Shown here: positions 1 through 7,615 of the stretch, one piece after another
How the letters are laid out: the number at the start of each line of letters is the position of its first letter
Numbering within the stretch: position 1 is the stretch's first letter
From: Gammaproteobacteria bacterium
Lineage (GTDB): Bacteria; Pseudomonadota; Gammaproteobacteria; Ga0077536
Assembly: GCA_009692265.1 (NCBI GenBank)
Contig: SHZM01000038.1
Span: 1 to 33,143 of the forward strand
DNA: 33,143 bases
Direction: 5' to 3'
The notes under the pieces: generated by a model
Seen by the model: only the letters and a program-made list of their open reading frames with translations
What the model was told of the DNA's origin: nothing
Database searches by the model: none
Translations under genes and position numbers: made by a program

Positions 1-118
1 CGTGGTCTGACTGGTTCAGGGACGTAGAACGGTCACGAGCCCAGCAAATTTCTTTGGGTAAGTTTTTGGGTATGTAAATTAAAAACGAATATATAACTAA
101 TTGTTTATATTGTGTATT

Positions 119-211
119 TGGCGGAGAGAGAGGGATTCGAACCCTCGATAGAGCTTTTGACCCTATACTCCCTTAGCAGGGGAGCGCCTTCAGCCACTCG
201 GCCATCTCTCC
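119..211 (-). tRNA. tRNA-Ser (anticodon GCU)
   Basis: The minus strand reads as a complete class II tRNA of 93 nt. The 7-bp acceptor stem pairs GGAGAGA with TCTCTCC, the discriminator is G, and the terminal CCA is encoded (119-121). The anticodon loop CTGCTAA, flanked by CTCCC/GGGAG, gives anticodon GCU for AGC/AGU serine codons. A long variable arm and a T-arm with GGTTCGAATCC are present. It lies downstream of csrA, as in many gammaproteobacteria. Confidence 0.96.
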
Positions 212-221
212 AGGGAGGCGC

Positions 222-250
222 AGAATACCGGGGCGCATCTATTCCGTAAA
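222..250 (-). promoter_or_regulatory. Probable sigma-70 promoter of tRNA-Ser
   Basis: On the minus strand TTTACG (250-245) is followed after exactly 17 nt by TATTCT (227-222). Each box matches 4 of 6 consensus bases. The tRNA 5' end is 11 nt further on, and the stretch between is GC-rich, like the discriminator of stable-RNA promoters. This is inferred from pattern only. Confidence 0.5.
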
Positions 251-322
251 GGCTAACCGAGCGGTGGCAGAGACTTTTCTGACCGGCCTCACGTTTACCT
301 AAATCGCAAATTTCTGGGTGAG

Positions 323-358
323 AGGGGTGAGTGTGCGCTCTTGCGCGCACTCACCCCT
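323..358. repeat. Strong hairpin (16-bp stem, TCTT loop)
   Basis: AGGGGTGAGTGTGCGC (323-338) faces GCGCGCACTCACCCCT (343-358) across a 4-nt loop, with one G/T-type mismatch. No T-run follows on either strand, so it is not a standard intrinsic terminator. A second small inverted repeat, CAATCTC/GAGATTG (380-386 and 394-400), directly abuts the tRNA pseudogene. Confidence 0.6.
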
Positions 359-400
359 CCGGAGCGCACTGCGTGCGTCCAATCTCACTTCGCGAGATTG

Positions 401-476
401 TCGAACCCACGATAGAGCTTTTGACCCTATACTCCCGAAGCCAAGGGAGCGCCTTCAGCCACTCAGCCATCTCTCG
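401..476 (-). pseudogene. Degenerate tRNA-Ser copy (tRNA pseudogene)
   Basis: Positions 401-498 repeat 137-233, that is, tRNA-Ser from the T-loop to the 5' end plus about 22 nt of 5' flank including the TATTCT -10 box. The D-arm, variable arm and CTCCC/GGGAG anticodon stem are kept. The loop is changed to TTGGCTTC (8 nt), so no standard serine anticodon remains. The T-stem and the 3' acceptor strand with CCA are lost. It is therefore unlikely to make a working tRNA. The matching -35 is not conserved. The rest of the gene-free stretch 212-574 holds only the promoter and hairpins listed separately. Confidence 0.8.
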
Positions 477-574
477 AGGGAGGCGCAGAATACCGGGGAC
501 TCACAATCCATTGCCAATCGGACTTTCGGCCCGCGCCCGCCTTTTGTGGCGTGTTCAATCGCTATCGCTAGACG

Positions 575-769
575 CTATTCGCCGCCGTTTACCACCTTGT
601 CTGAACGCTCTTGCTGGATGCGCTGGTAGATCTCTTCTCGATGAACCGCAACATCCTTCGGTGCGTTTACCCCTATCCGCACCTGATTACCCTTGATCCC
701 TAAAACCGTGACGTTTACGTTGTCACCGATCGTCAAAGATTCTCCGACCCGTCTCGTTAATATCAGCAT
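575..769 (-). CDS. csrA: Carbon storage regulator CsrA
   Basis: This 64-residue protein is full length for CsrA/RsmA, the dimeric RNA-binding protein that binds GGA motifs in mRNA leaders and controls carbon storage, motility and biofilm genes. It has the canonical N-terminus [16 protein letters not shown], the core [22 protein letters not shown], split here only by family convention, and the usual variable polar tail. The start ATG is preceded by GGAGTAAGGAC, a good ribosome-binding site. It follows lysC after a 181-nt gap, which probably holds its own promoter, and precedes tRNA-Ser. This order is classic for gammaproteobacteria. Identification is secure. Confidence 0.97.
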   Translation of the reverse strand: MLILTRRVGESLTIGDNVNVTVLGIKGNQVRIGVNAPKDVAVHREEIYQRIQQERSDKVVNGGE

Positions 770-950
770 GTCCTTACTCCAAACCTGCGTCTTGCATTGT
801 CTAAGAGGCCCCCCTCTCTTGTCACTTCCGCCGCGAGTATTCGGTTGTTGTTATTAGCTGTCTTCCTTAACACCACCAGTGTAATCAAGGGATAGCAAAA
901 AATCTTGATAAATAGCGTTAAATCTACTCGCCCCTTCGAGCAGGCCATGT

Positions 951-2171
951 TCAGACCTGCTCGGCCAATCCGAACTCGGCGTGCAGGGTGCGAACCGCCA
1001 GTTCGCCGTACTTTTCATCGATGACCACCGAGATCTTAATTTCAGACGTCGAAATCATCTGGATATTGATCCCTTCGGCCGCCAGGGCCCGAAAGGTCCG
1101 ACTCGCGATCCCCGCATGTGAGCGCATTCCCACACCCACGATCGAGACCTTCACAATGCGCTTGTCCCCCTGCACGGCGCGCGCCTTCATTTCTAGATTG
1201 GTCTGTTGGCAGATCGCCAACGCTTGGTCGTATTCGTTGCGATGTACCGTGAACGTGAAGTCGGCAGCGCCGTCCGCGCCGGAGTTTTGGACGATCATAT
1301 CCACTTCGATGTTGGCATCCGCGATTGGGCCGAGGATTGTGCTCGCCACGCCTGGTCGATCTGGCACACCCACGATCGTGAGTTTTGCTTCATCACGATT
1401 AAGTGTCACGCCAGAAATGAGTGCGGCTTCCATGATGTTCTCCTCAGTGGTAATCAAGGTGCCCGGGCCATCCACGAAGGAGGACAGCACGCGCAGGGTC
1501 ACTTGGTATTTGCTCGCGAACTCGACCGAACGGATTTGTAAGACCTTCGCGCCCAGGCTCGCCATTTCAAGCATTTCTTCGTAGGTAATGCGATCGAGTC
1601 GGCGGGCTTCGGGGACGATCCTAGGATCGGTGGTGTAGACGCCATCAACATCGGTATAAATCTGGCACTCATCGGCTTTGAGCGCCGCGGCCATAGCGAC
1701 CGCGGTCGTATCCGAACCACCGCGACCCAGGGTTGTAACATTCCCCTGATCGTCTATGCCTTGAAAACCCGCGATCACCACGACCTTGCCAGCCTTGAGT
1801 TCGGTATGAACATTCGAAGCATCGATGTCGAGGATGCGCGCCTTGTTGAACGCGGAATCTGTCAGGATCCGAACCTGACCACCGGTATACGACACCGCGT
1901 CAACGCCCCGCGCCAGCAAGGCCATCGCGAGCAAGCCAATCGTGACCTGCTCGCCGGTGGCAAGTACCGCATCGAGTTCGCGCGACGGCGGCGGATTCTT
2001 GATCGCACGCGCGAGATTTAACAGGCGATCGGTCTCGCCAGACATCGCGGACACCACGACCACAATCGAATGCCCGGCCACGCGCGCGGCTTCAACACGT
2101 TCAGCGACGGCCTGAATGCGCTCGACACTCCCGACCGACGTACCGCCATATTTCTGAACGAGTAGACTCAT
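951..2171 (-). CDS. lysC: Aspartate kinase (aspartokinase)
   Basis: The enzyme phosphorylates aspartate, the first step toward lysine, threonine, methionine and diaminopimelate. The 406-residue length fits the monofunctional class. The nucleotide-binding signature KYGGTSVG is at residues 7-14. GRGGSDTTAVA and the YTDVDGVYTTDPRIV segment of the kinase domain follow. The C-terminal third (from about residue 265) has two ACT domains, with GVPDRPGVAS and VSIVGVGMRSHAGIASR, that normally bind lysine and/or threonine as feedback inhibitors. It starts 21 nt after the alaS stop, so it is probably cotranscribed with recA-recX-alaS. No leader-type lysine riboswitch is seen in this short gap. Confidence 0.96.
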   Translation of the reverse strand: MSLLVQKYGGTSVGSVERIQAVAERVEAARVAGHSIVVVVSAMSGETDRLLNLARAIKNPPPSRELDAVLATGEQVTIGLLAMALLARGVDAVSYTGGQVRILTDSAFNKARILDIDASNVHTELKAGKVVVIAGFQGIDDQGNVTTLGRGGSDTTAVAMAAALKADECQIYTDVDGVYTTDPRIVPEARRLDRITYEEMLEMASLGAKVLQIRSVEFASKYQVTLRVLSSFVDGPGTLITTEENIMEAALISGVTLNRDEAKLTIVGVPDRPGVASTILGPIADANIEVDMIVQNSGADGAADFTFTVHRNEYDQALAICQQTNLEMKARAVQGDKRIVKVSIVGVGMRSHAGIASRTFRALAAEGINIQMISTSEIKISVVIDEKYGELAVRTLHAEFGLAEQV

Positions 2172-2192
2172 TACCGCACCAACCCCACCCTG

Positions 2193-4811
2193 TTAACTAA
2201 GTTTCTGTTCTACCCAACCGCGCACACTTGCCACCGCCGTCGGCAGGTTTGCGGTATCGGTGCCGCCCGCCTGCGCAAGGTCCGGCCGCCCTCCGCCTTT
2301 ACCGCCTACCTGGAGCGCGACGAAGTTGACAAGATCCCCGGCATGCACCTGTTTCGTCAGTGCTTTACTGACGCCTGCGACTAACCGCACTCTGTCATCC
2401 TCGATCGTGGCTAATAAGATGACCGCGCGCGGCAGACGATCTTTTAAGCTGTCCATGGTCTCACGCAGGGTCGCTGCGTTCGCACCTTCCAGCACTTCGG
2501 CGAGAACCTTGACGTCGCCGAGCATGACCGCCGCATCGGCGAGATCGCGACCTGAACTCCCGGCAAGCTTCGCTTTGAGTTGTTGGATTTCCTTCTCTTG
2601 TCCGCGCGCCCGTTCCGCTAGTTGTGTGATTCGCGCAAGTGCTTCGTCAGGCGCGCCTTTCACAAGCGCGGCGATTTTTCGCAAGGTTTCGGCGTTATGC
2701 AAATTCAACTCGCTCGCAGCTGCGCTGCTCACCCCTTCTATTCGCCGCACCCCGGCCGCGATTCCGCTTTCGGACAGAATTCGAAACGCGCCAATATCAC
2801 CAGTGCGTGAAGCGTGCGTGCCACCACAGAGTTCGATCGAAAATTCGCCCATCCGCAGGACCCGTACTTCCTCACTATATTTCTCACCGAATAACGCCAT
2901 CGCACCGCGATCTAACGCTTGTTGATACGGCATCAACTCCGTTTCCACCGGCTCGTTCAGTCGAATTCGCGCATTGACGAGACGCTCGATGGCTTGAAGT
3001 TCGTCACTCGTCACCGGGCCGGTATGGGCGAAATCGAAACGCAGCCGCTCGGAGTCAACCAGCGAACCTTTTTGTTCGACGTGGATCCCTAATACTTGGC
3101 GCAACGCCGCATGCAGTAAATGCGTCGCTGAGTGATTTGCACGGGTCGCTAGACGTCGCGAATTGTCGATCTCGGCACCTACGTTACCGCCGCGTCGCAG
3201 AGTACCGATTTTTAGCGTACCGAAATGTAGATGCAGACCACCTTGTTTGCGGGTATCCACGACTTCAAACACGCCATCGACGCTGCACAAACGCCCGCGA
3301 TCTCCGACCTGACCACCAGACTCGGCGTAAAACGGTGTGGCGGCGAGAACGACCACCCCGGCATCGCCCGCGTTCAGGGCGTCCGTCGGCTCACCGCCGC
3401 GAAATAATCCACTCACGGAGGTCGAACCTACCGTTTGCTCGTATCCTGTAAAGCGTTGCCGAGTCCCTAGACGCGCGAGATCTTCGCCACTGATGGCCTG
3501 CGCGGTATCGACATTGGCGAACTGGCTCGCTGCTCGCGCGCGACCGCGCTGCGCGTCCATCGCGGCTTCGAAGCCAACCATGTCGACCTCGAGTCCGCGT
3601 TCGCGCGCGATATCCGCGGTGAGATCGACCGGAAAACCAAACGTATCGTTTAACTTAAAGGCAACCTCGCCCGGGATCGTTTTGCCCGATAAGGTCGCGA
3701 CGGCTGATTCAAAAATCTTCAAGCCCTGATCCAGTGTTTCGGCGAAGCGTTCTTCTTCCTGGAGAAGAACTTGTTCTATGCGCGGAACGCGACTTTCGAG
3801 CTCCGGTACCGCGCTCCCCATTTCGCGCGCCAGCGGTTGCACCAGACGATGGAAAAACGGCTCGATGAAACCGATCTTGTTTCCATGCCGCAGGGCACGG
3901 CGCATGATTCGGCGCAACACGTAGCCGCGCCCTTCATTCGACGGTATGACACCATCCATTACAAGGAACGCGCAGGCGCGAATGTGATCAGAGATCACGC
4001 GCAGCGACGTCGCCTCCAAGTTATCGCGCGGCGCAATTGCGCGCACCGCGTTGATCAGATTCTGAAAGAGATCGATGTCGTAGTTATCGTGGACGCCCTG
4101 GAGAACCGCGGACACGCGTTCCAAGCCCATACCGGTATCCACCGACGGTTTGGGGATCCTCTTTTGTTGTCCGCTCGCATCGCGCTCGAACTGCATGAAC
4201 ACGAGATTCCAGATCTCGATATAGCGATCGCCGTCCGCACCGGGAGTTCCCGGTGGGCCGCCAGGGATATGCGGCCCGTGATCGTAGAAGATTTCGGTGC
4301 ACGGGCCGCAGGGCCCCGTGTCGCCCATCATCCAGAAATTGTCCTTTTCGCCGCAGCGGGTCAGGCGTGCGGGGTCGACCCCGATATGTTTGAGCCAAAT
4401 CTCCGCGGCTTCGTCGTCGGTCGCGAACACCGTCACCCACAGGCGATCAGCAGGTAGACCGAAGCGCTGGGTCAACAACTCCCAGGCGAATTCGATCGCC
4501 TCTCGCTTGAAATAATCGCCGAAGCTGAAGTTGCCGAGCATTTCAAAAAACGTGTGATGTCGTGCGGTGTAGCCGACATTATCGAGATCGTTATGCTTGC
4601 CACCGGCTCGCACGCAGCGCTGGCTGCTCGCTGCGCGTTTGAAATCGCGCTCTTCCCGCCCCAAAAAGACGTCTTTGAACTGCACCATGCCGGCATTGGT
4701 AAACAGCAACGACGGATCATTGCCTGGCACCAGGGGACTGCTGGCGACGGGGCGATGCCCCTTACTCGCAAAATAATCCAGAAAGCTCTGGCGAATTTCC
4801 GTAGTTTTCAT
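2193..4811 (-). CDS. alaS: Alanine-tRNA ligase
   Basis: This is a full-length (872 residues) bacterial alanyl-tRNA synthetase, which charges tRNA-Ala and edits mischarged Ser/Gly. The class II catalytic core includes [14 protein letters not shown] near residues 93-106 and motif 3 GMGLER at 227-232. The editing domain has the zinc-binding [11 protein letters not shown] motif and the later [13 protein letters not shown] motif. The C-terminal oligomerisation/C-Ala domain ends in a Gly-rich [15 protein letters not shown] segment. The ATG lies 3 nt after the recX stop, so translation is probably coupled. No missing motif or frame break was found. Confidence 0.98.
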   Translation of the reverse strand: MKTTEIRQSFLDYFASKGHRPVASSPLVPGNDPSLLFTNAGMVQFKDVFLGREERDFKRAASSQRCVRAGGKHNDLDNVGYTARHHTFFEMLGNFSFGDYFKREAIEFAWELLTQRFGLPADRLWVTVFATDDEAAEIWLKHIGVDPARLTRCGEKDNFWMMGDTGPCGPCTEIFYDHGPHIPGGPPGTPGADGDRYIEIWNLVFMQFERDASGQQKRIPKPSVDTGMGLERVSAVLQGVHDNYDIDLFQNLINAVRAIAPRDNLEATSLRVISDHIRACAFLVMDGVIPSNEGRGYVLRRIMRRALRHGNKIGFIEPFFHRLVQPLAREMGSAVPELESRVPRIEQVLLQEEERFAETLDQGLKIFESAVATLSGKTIPGEVAFKLNDTFGFPVDLTADIARERGLEVDMVGFEAAMDAQRGRARAASQFANVDTAQAISGEDLARLGTRQRFTGYEQTVGSTSVSGLFRGGEPTDALNAGDAGVVVLAATPFYAESGGQVGDRGRLCSVDGVFEVVDTRKQGGLHLHFGTLKIGTLRRGGNVGAEIDNSRRLATRANHSATHLLHAALRQVLGIHVEQKGSLVDSERLRFDFAHTGPVTSDELQAIERLVNARIRLNEPVETELMPYQQALDRGAMALFGEKYSEEVRVLRMGEFSIELCGGTHASRTGDIGAFRILSESGIAAGVRRIEGVSSAAASELNLHNAETLRKIAALVKGAPDEALARITQLAERARGQEKEIQQLKAKLAGSSGRDLADAAVMLGDVKVLAEVLEGANAATLRETMDSLKDRLPRAVILLATIEDDRVRLVAGVSKALTKQVHAGDLVNFVALQVGGKGGGRPDLAQAGGTDTANLPTAVASVRGWVEQKLS

Positions 4812-4814
4812 GCT

Positions 4815-5276
4815 TCAGTCCAAATCTGAGTCAATCTTCAACGCGTCGTTAATTTGTTCAGCAGTGAAACCACGGTACTCAAGAAAGCGACGCCGCTTGG
4901 CGAGAGCGGCAAACGAGTGGTCGGGGTGGATGCCGAATTTTTTGCGGTCCGCCTGCCTGGCCCGCGCGACCCACTCAGTGTCGAAATCAGCTAAACCACG
5001 GTGAATCAATTCCGTGTCGGAGCCACGGGCCTTGAGTTCGGCGGCAATCCGTTGCGGACCGTATCCGCGTTCGGCGCGAGAACGGGTATAGGCTTCGGCG
5101 TGGCGCGTATCACTTTGCAGACGAGTGGTTTCAAGATCGTCAAGCACACCGGCGACTGTCTCCGCGGCAAAGCCGCGGGATTTCAGTTTGCGTACTAACT
5201 CAAGCTTCGAATGTTCACGGCGCGCGAGGGCCGCGAGCGCGTGAGTACGAACACGGGACGCTTCGTCGTCGCTCAG
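4815..5276 (-). CDS. recX: Recombination regulator RecX (probable CTG start)
   Basis: RecX binds RecA filaments and limits their extension. The frame from 4815 encodes typical RecX helical repeats such as [35 protein letters not shown] and TAEQINDAL. The first ATG/GTG/TTG-type start in frame is GTG at 5147, giving only 110 residues. However, the same frame upstream reads [19 protein letters not shown], clearly the RecX N-terminus. No ATG, GTG or TTG precedes that segment near recA. The CTG at 5276-5274, which overlaps the recA stop as CTGA, gives 153 residues, the usual length. It has GGAGG seven nt upstream. I therefore chose CTG; the start is inferred, the family is secure. Confidence 0.85.
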   Translation of the reverse strand: MSDDEASRVRTHALAALARREHSKLELVRKLKSRGFAAETVAGVLDDLETTRLQSDTRHAEAYTRSRAERGYGPQRIAAELKARGSDTELIHRGLADFDTEWVARARQADRKKFGIHPDHSFAALAKRRRFLEYRGFTAEQINDALKIDSDLD

Positions 5277-6310
5277 GCCTCGGCCTCCGCTTCGCTCTCC
5301 ACGTCTGCACTCATCACCACCGGGGGTAACGCGCTCGCGCGAATTTTCGCTTCCAGCGCCTGGGTAATTTCCGGATGCTCTCTCAGATAGACCCGGACGT
5401 TGTCTTTACCCTGACCTAGACGCTCACCATTGCAGCTGTACCAGGCGCCGGTTTTTTCCATGAAACCCTGGCCGACCGCAAGCTCGATGATTTCACTCTC
5501 GCGTGAAATGCCGATGTCGTAAAGAATATCGAACGTTGCTTGCTTGAAAGGTGGCGCGACTTTGTTTTTGACCACTTTGACCCGCGTTTCATTGCCGATA
5601 ATTTCGTCGCCCCGCTTGAGCGAGCCGATGCGACGAATGTCGAGCCGCACCGAAGCGTAAAACTTCAGTGCGTTGCCACCGGTGGTCGTTTCAGGATTTC
5701 CGAACATCACACCAATTTTCATGCGGATTTGGTTGATGAAGATGACAAGGGTATTCGCACGCTTGATTATCCCGGTGAGTTTACGCAGCGCCTGTGACAT
5801 CAACCGGGCTTGCAGGCCCATGTGGCTGTCACCCATGTCGCCTTCGATTTCGGCTTTCGGGGTAAGCGCCGCGACCGAGTCGACGATAATTATATCGACT
5901 GCGCCCGAGCGAACCAGCATGTCGGTGATTTCGAGCGCTTGTTCACCGGTGTCCGGCTGCGAGACCAGCAGATCTTCGGTCTTAACTCCGAGTTTGGCGG
6001 CATACAGCGGGTCGAGCGCGTGCTCAGCGTCGACAAACGCCGCTGTGCCGCCGAGCTTCTGAACTTCCGCGACCACGTGTAACGCCAACGTAGTCTTGCC
6101 TGACGATTCCGGGCCGAATATTTCAATAACCCGGCCGCGCGGCAACCCGCCGACGCCAAGTGCTAGATCCAGGCTCAAGGAGCCCGTCGATACGACTTGG
6201 ATATCGTGGGTCGTCCCACCGTCGCCGAGCCGCATAATTGAGCCGGCGCCGAATTGTTTCTCGATTTGGGCCAGCGCCGCTCCTAGCGCTTTTTTACGAT
6301 TTTCTTCCAT
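5273..6310 (-). CDS. recA: Recombinase RecA
   Basis: RecA forms the ATP-dependent filament on single-stranded DNA that drives homologous recombination and activates LexA self-cleavage. At 345 residues it is full length. Walker A is GPESSGKT in the segment [17 protein letters not shown]. The DNA-binding loop region shows the family sequence [21 protein letters not shown], and MRKIG-type loop 1 residues are preserved as MKIGVMFG. The tail is acidic ([10 protein letters not shown]), as usual. A ribosome-binding site AGAGGG precedes the ATG. Upstream is a perfect hairpin, and no CTGT-N8-ACAG LexA box was found in 6310-6520, although lexA is present at 28634-29245. It is followed by recX with a one-base-type overlap. 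Confidence 0.98.
   Translation of the reverse strand: MEENRKKALGAALAQIEKQFGAGSIMRLGDGGTTHDIQVVSTGSLSLDLALGVGGLPRGRVIEIFGPESSGKTTLALHVVAEVQKLGGTAAFVDAEHALDPLYAAKLGVKTEDLLVSQPDTGEQALEITDMLVRSGAVDIIIVDSVAALTPKAEIEGDMGDSHMGLQARLMSQALRKLTGIIKRANTLVIFINQIRMKIGVMFGNPETTTGGNALKFYASVRLDIRRIGSLKRGDEIIGNETRVKVVKNKVAPPFKQATFDILYDIGISRESEIIELAVGQGFMEKTGAWYSCNGERLGQGKDNVRVYLREHPEITQALEAKIRASALPPVVMSADVESEAEAEA
5284..5288 (-). promoter_or_regulatory. Ribosome-binding site deciding the recX start
   Basis: GGAGG on the minus strand, inside the last codons of recA, is 7 nt upstream of the proposed CTG start of recX. It also encodes part of the Glu-Ala tail of RecA, so its presence could be partly chance. Confidence 0.45.
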
Positions 6311-6352
6311 TGCAGTGTCCCTCTCGTGGCTATGGTCTGAATGATAATTGGA

Positions 6353-6384
6353 GTCGCCTCAAGCACTGCTGTGCTTGAGGCGAC
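6353..6384 (-). terminator. Perfect 14-bp hairpin between pncC and recA
   Basis: GTCGCCTCAAGCAC pairs perfectly with its reverse complement around a 4-nt loop (TGCT on plus). It lies downstream of pncC and about 43 nt upstream of the recA ATG. On the minus strand it is followed by TCCAATTATCATTC, not by a clean T-run. It may terminate pncC transcripts or sit in the recA promoter region. Confidence 0.5.
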
Positions 6385-6468
6385 GGTGGCACTTCCTTGC
6401 GCCTAAAGGCCCTACAGCACCACGCTATTCGGCCAAGTTGTGGCGGGTCGATTATGGCATAGGAGGGA

Positions 6469-6504
6469 GGTGGGTTTCACCGCGATTTGGCGGTTTCACC
6501 CACC
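6469..6504 (-). terminator. Interrupted hairpin just after pncC
   Basis: GGTGGGT (6469-6475) pairs with ACCCACC (6498-6504). Inside it, ACCGC (6479-6483) pairs with GCGGT (6490-6494), separated by a symmetric 3-nt internal loop. It begins 15 nt after the pncC stop. No T-run follows, so a terminator role is only a guess. Confidence 0.35.
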
Positions 6505-6518
6505 AAGTTGAAGGAGCG

Positions 6519-7040
6519 CTAAACCTCGGGTAACCGATGGCGCGTCAGCACTGAAAGACCGTCCAACGCAAACTCAACGGCCTGCGCCCGAATTGCGCGA
6601 CGATCTCCGAAAAAGTGACGCTTGCGGGTCAGCACGCTGCCCGAACGGACGGCAAAGCCGAACCACACCGTCCCTACCGGCTTGGCAGGACTGCCACCGC
6701 TCGGCCCCGCAACACCCGTAATCGAGACCGTGATAAACGCTTGAGAATGCACTAATGCACCCCTCGCCATGGCGGCCGCCGTCTCGGCACTCACCGCACC
6801 GTGGGCGGCAATCGTCGTGGCAGGTACCCCCAACATCTGTTCTTTAGCCAGATTCGAGTATGTGACGAAGCCCCGGTCAAACCAATCGGAGCTGCCGGCA
6901 ATGGCAGTAATCGCCTCGGCCGCCCATCCCCCGGTACAGGATTCCGCGGTCGCCACCAGCCATTTGCGATGTTTAAGTTCCTCGCCAAGGCGGGTCGCAA
7001 GCTGCTCCAGTAAGAGAAGGTCGGTGACAGAGTCTTGCAT
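6519..7040 (-). CDS. pncC: Nicotinamide-nucleotide amidohydrolase PncC (CinA C-terminal domain)
   Basis: The protein hydrolyses nicotinamide mononucleotide to nicotinate mononucleotide and ammonia, recycling NAD breakdown products. At 173 residues it is the stand-alone CinA C-terminal form, without the N-terminal MoeA/CinA domain. The hallmark ATAESCTGGWAAEAIT is at about residues 30-45, with the catalytic serine. GFVTYSNLAKEQMLGV, ITGVAGPSGGSPAKPVGTV and a final HFFGDR complete the fold signature. It lies upstream of recA in the same orientation, as cinA does in many proteobacteria. Confidence 0.94.
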   Translation of the reverse strand: MQDSVTDLLLLEQLATRLGEELKHRKWLVATAESCTGGWAAEAITAIAGSSDWFDRGFVTYSNLAKEQMLGVPATTIAAHGAVSAETAAAMARGALVHSQAFITVSITGVAGPSGGSPAKPVGTVWFGFAVRSGSVLTRKRHFFGDRRAIRAQAVEFALDGLSVLTRHRLPEV

Positions 7041-7140
7041 ATTTGCTTAGGGGCACTTCTGAACGGTTTACTAAAAATGCGGTGCTTTCTTGAGTCGGGT
7101 CGTCAATTCCGCCGATGCTCGGCCACCGTCTCGCATCCGG

Positions 7141-7602
7141 CTATCTGCGTGCTTTAAAAAAACGTTGCAAGCTACTCGCACAGTGCTCCGCCTCGATCCC
7201 GCCGGTGACCTCCACCCGATGATTCAAGCGATCAGTGGTCAGGATATCAAACACTGAGCCGGCCGCTCCCGCGTGCGGATCAGAAGCACCGAACACCACC
7301 CGCGCGATCCGGGCATGAATGATCGCCCCGCTGCACATTGCGCACGGCTCAAGGGTTACATAGAGCGTGGTGTGGGGAAGACGATAGTTGCCCAAGCGTC
7401 GCGCGGCGGCGCGTAGCGCAACGATCTCCGCGTGAGCGGTCGGGTCGCTGTTACTGATCGGTTGGTTCCAACCTTCGCCGATGACTTCATCGCCGCGGAT
7501 CAAGATAGCCCCAACCGGCACTTCATTGGCCACTTCGGCGCACCCCGCTAGACGCAGGGCCCGCTGCATCCAATGCGTATCGATATTTTCAGTCTCTCCC
7601 AT
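7141..7602 (-). CDS. tadA: tRNA-specific adenosine deaminase TadA
   Basis: TadA converts the wobble adenosine of tRNA-Arg(ACG) to inosine. The zinc-dependent deaminase motifs are intact: HAEIVALR carries the zinc-binding histidine and the catalytic glutamate, and LEPCAMCSGAIIHARI carries the two zinc cysteines. The 153-residue length is normal. The typical TadA segment RVVFGASDPHAGAAGS follows, ending in LQRFFKARR. It starts 13 nt after the molybdoenzyme gene stop, so it could be read from that transcript. Confidence 0.95.
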   Translation of the reverse strand: MGETENIDTHWMQRALRLAGCAEVANEVPVGAILIRGDEVIGEGWNQPISNSDPTAHAEIVALRAAARRLGNYRLPHTTLYVTLEPCAMCSGAIIHARIARVVFGASDPHAGAAGSVFDILTTDRLNHRVEVTGGIEAEHCASSLQRFFKARR

Positions 7603-7615
7603 CCGAGGACTTACG

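Noticed and set aside
105..350. 81-codon frame across tRNA-Ser
   Set aside because: It crosses the tRNA gene and hairpin; its sequence is explained by the RNA gene.
763..948. Small minus-strand frame between lysC and csrA
   Set aside because: It overlaps the csrA start and has no convincing ribosome-binding site or recognisable family; the gap more likely holds the csrA leader.
988..1584. 198-codon plus-strand frame opposite lysC
   Set aside because: Antisense shadow of aspartate kinase with no ribosome-binding site or family features.
3771..4457. 228-codon plus-strand frame opposite alaS
   Set aside because: It lies wholly inside the alaS coding region, which has all AlaRS motifs in the minus frame; its translation has no recognisable domain.
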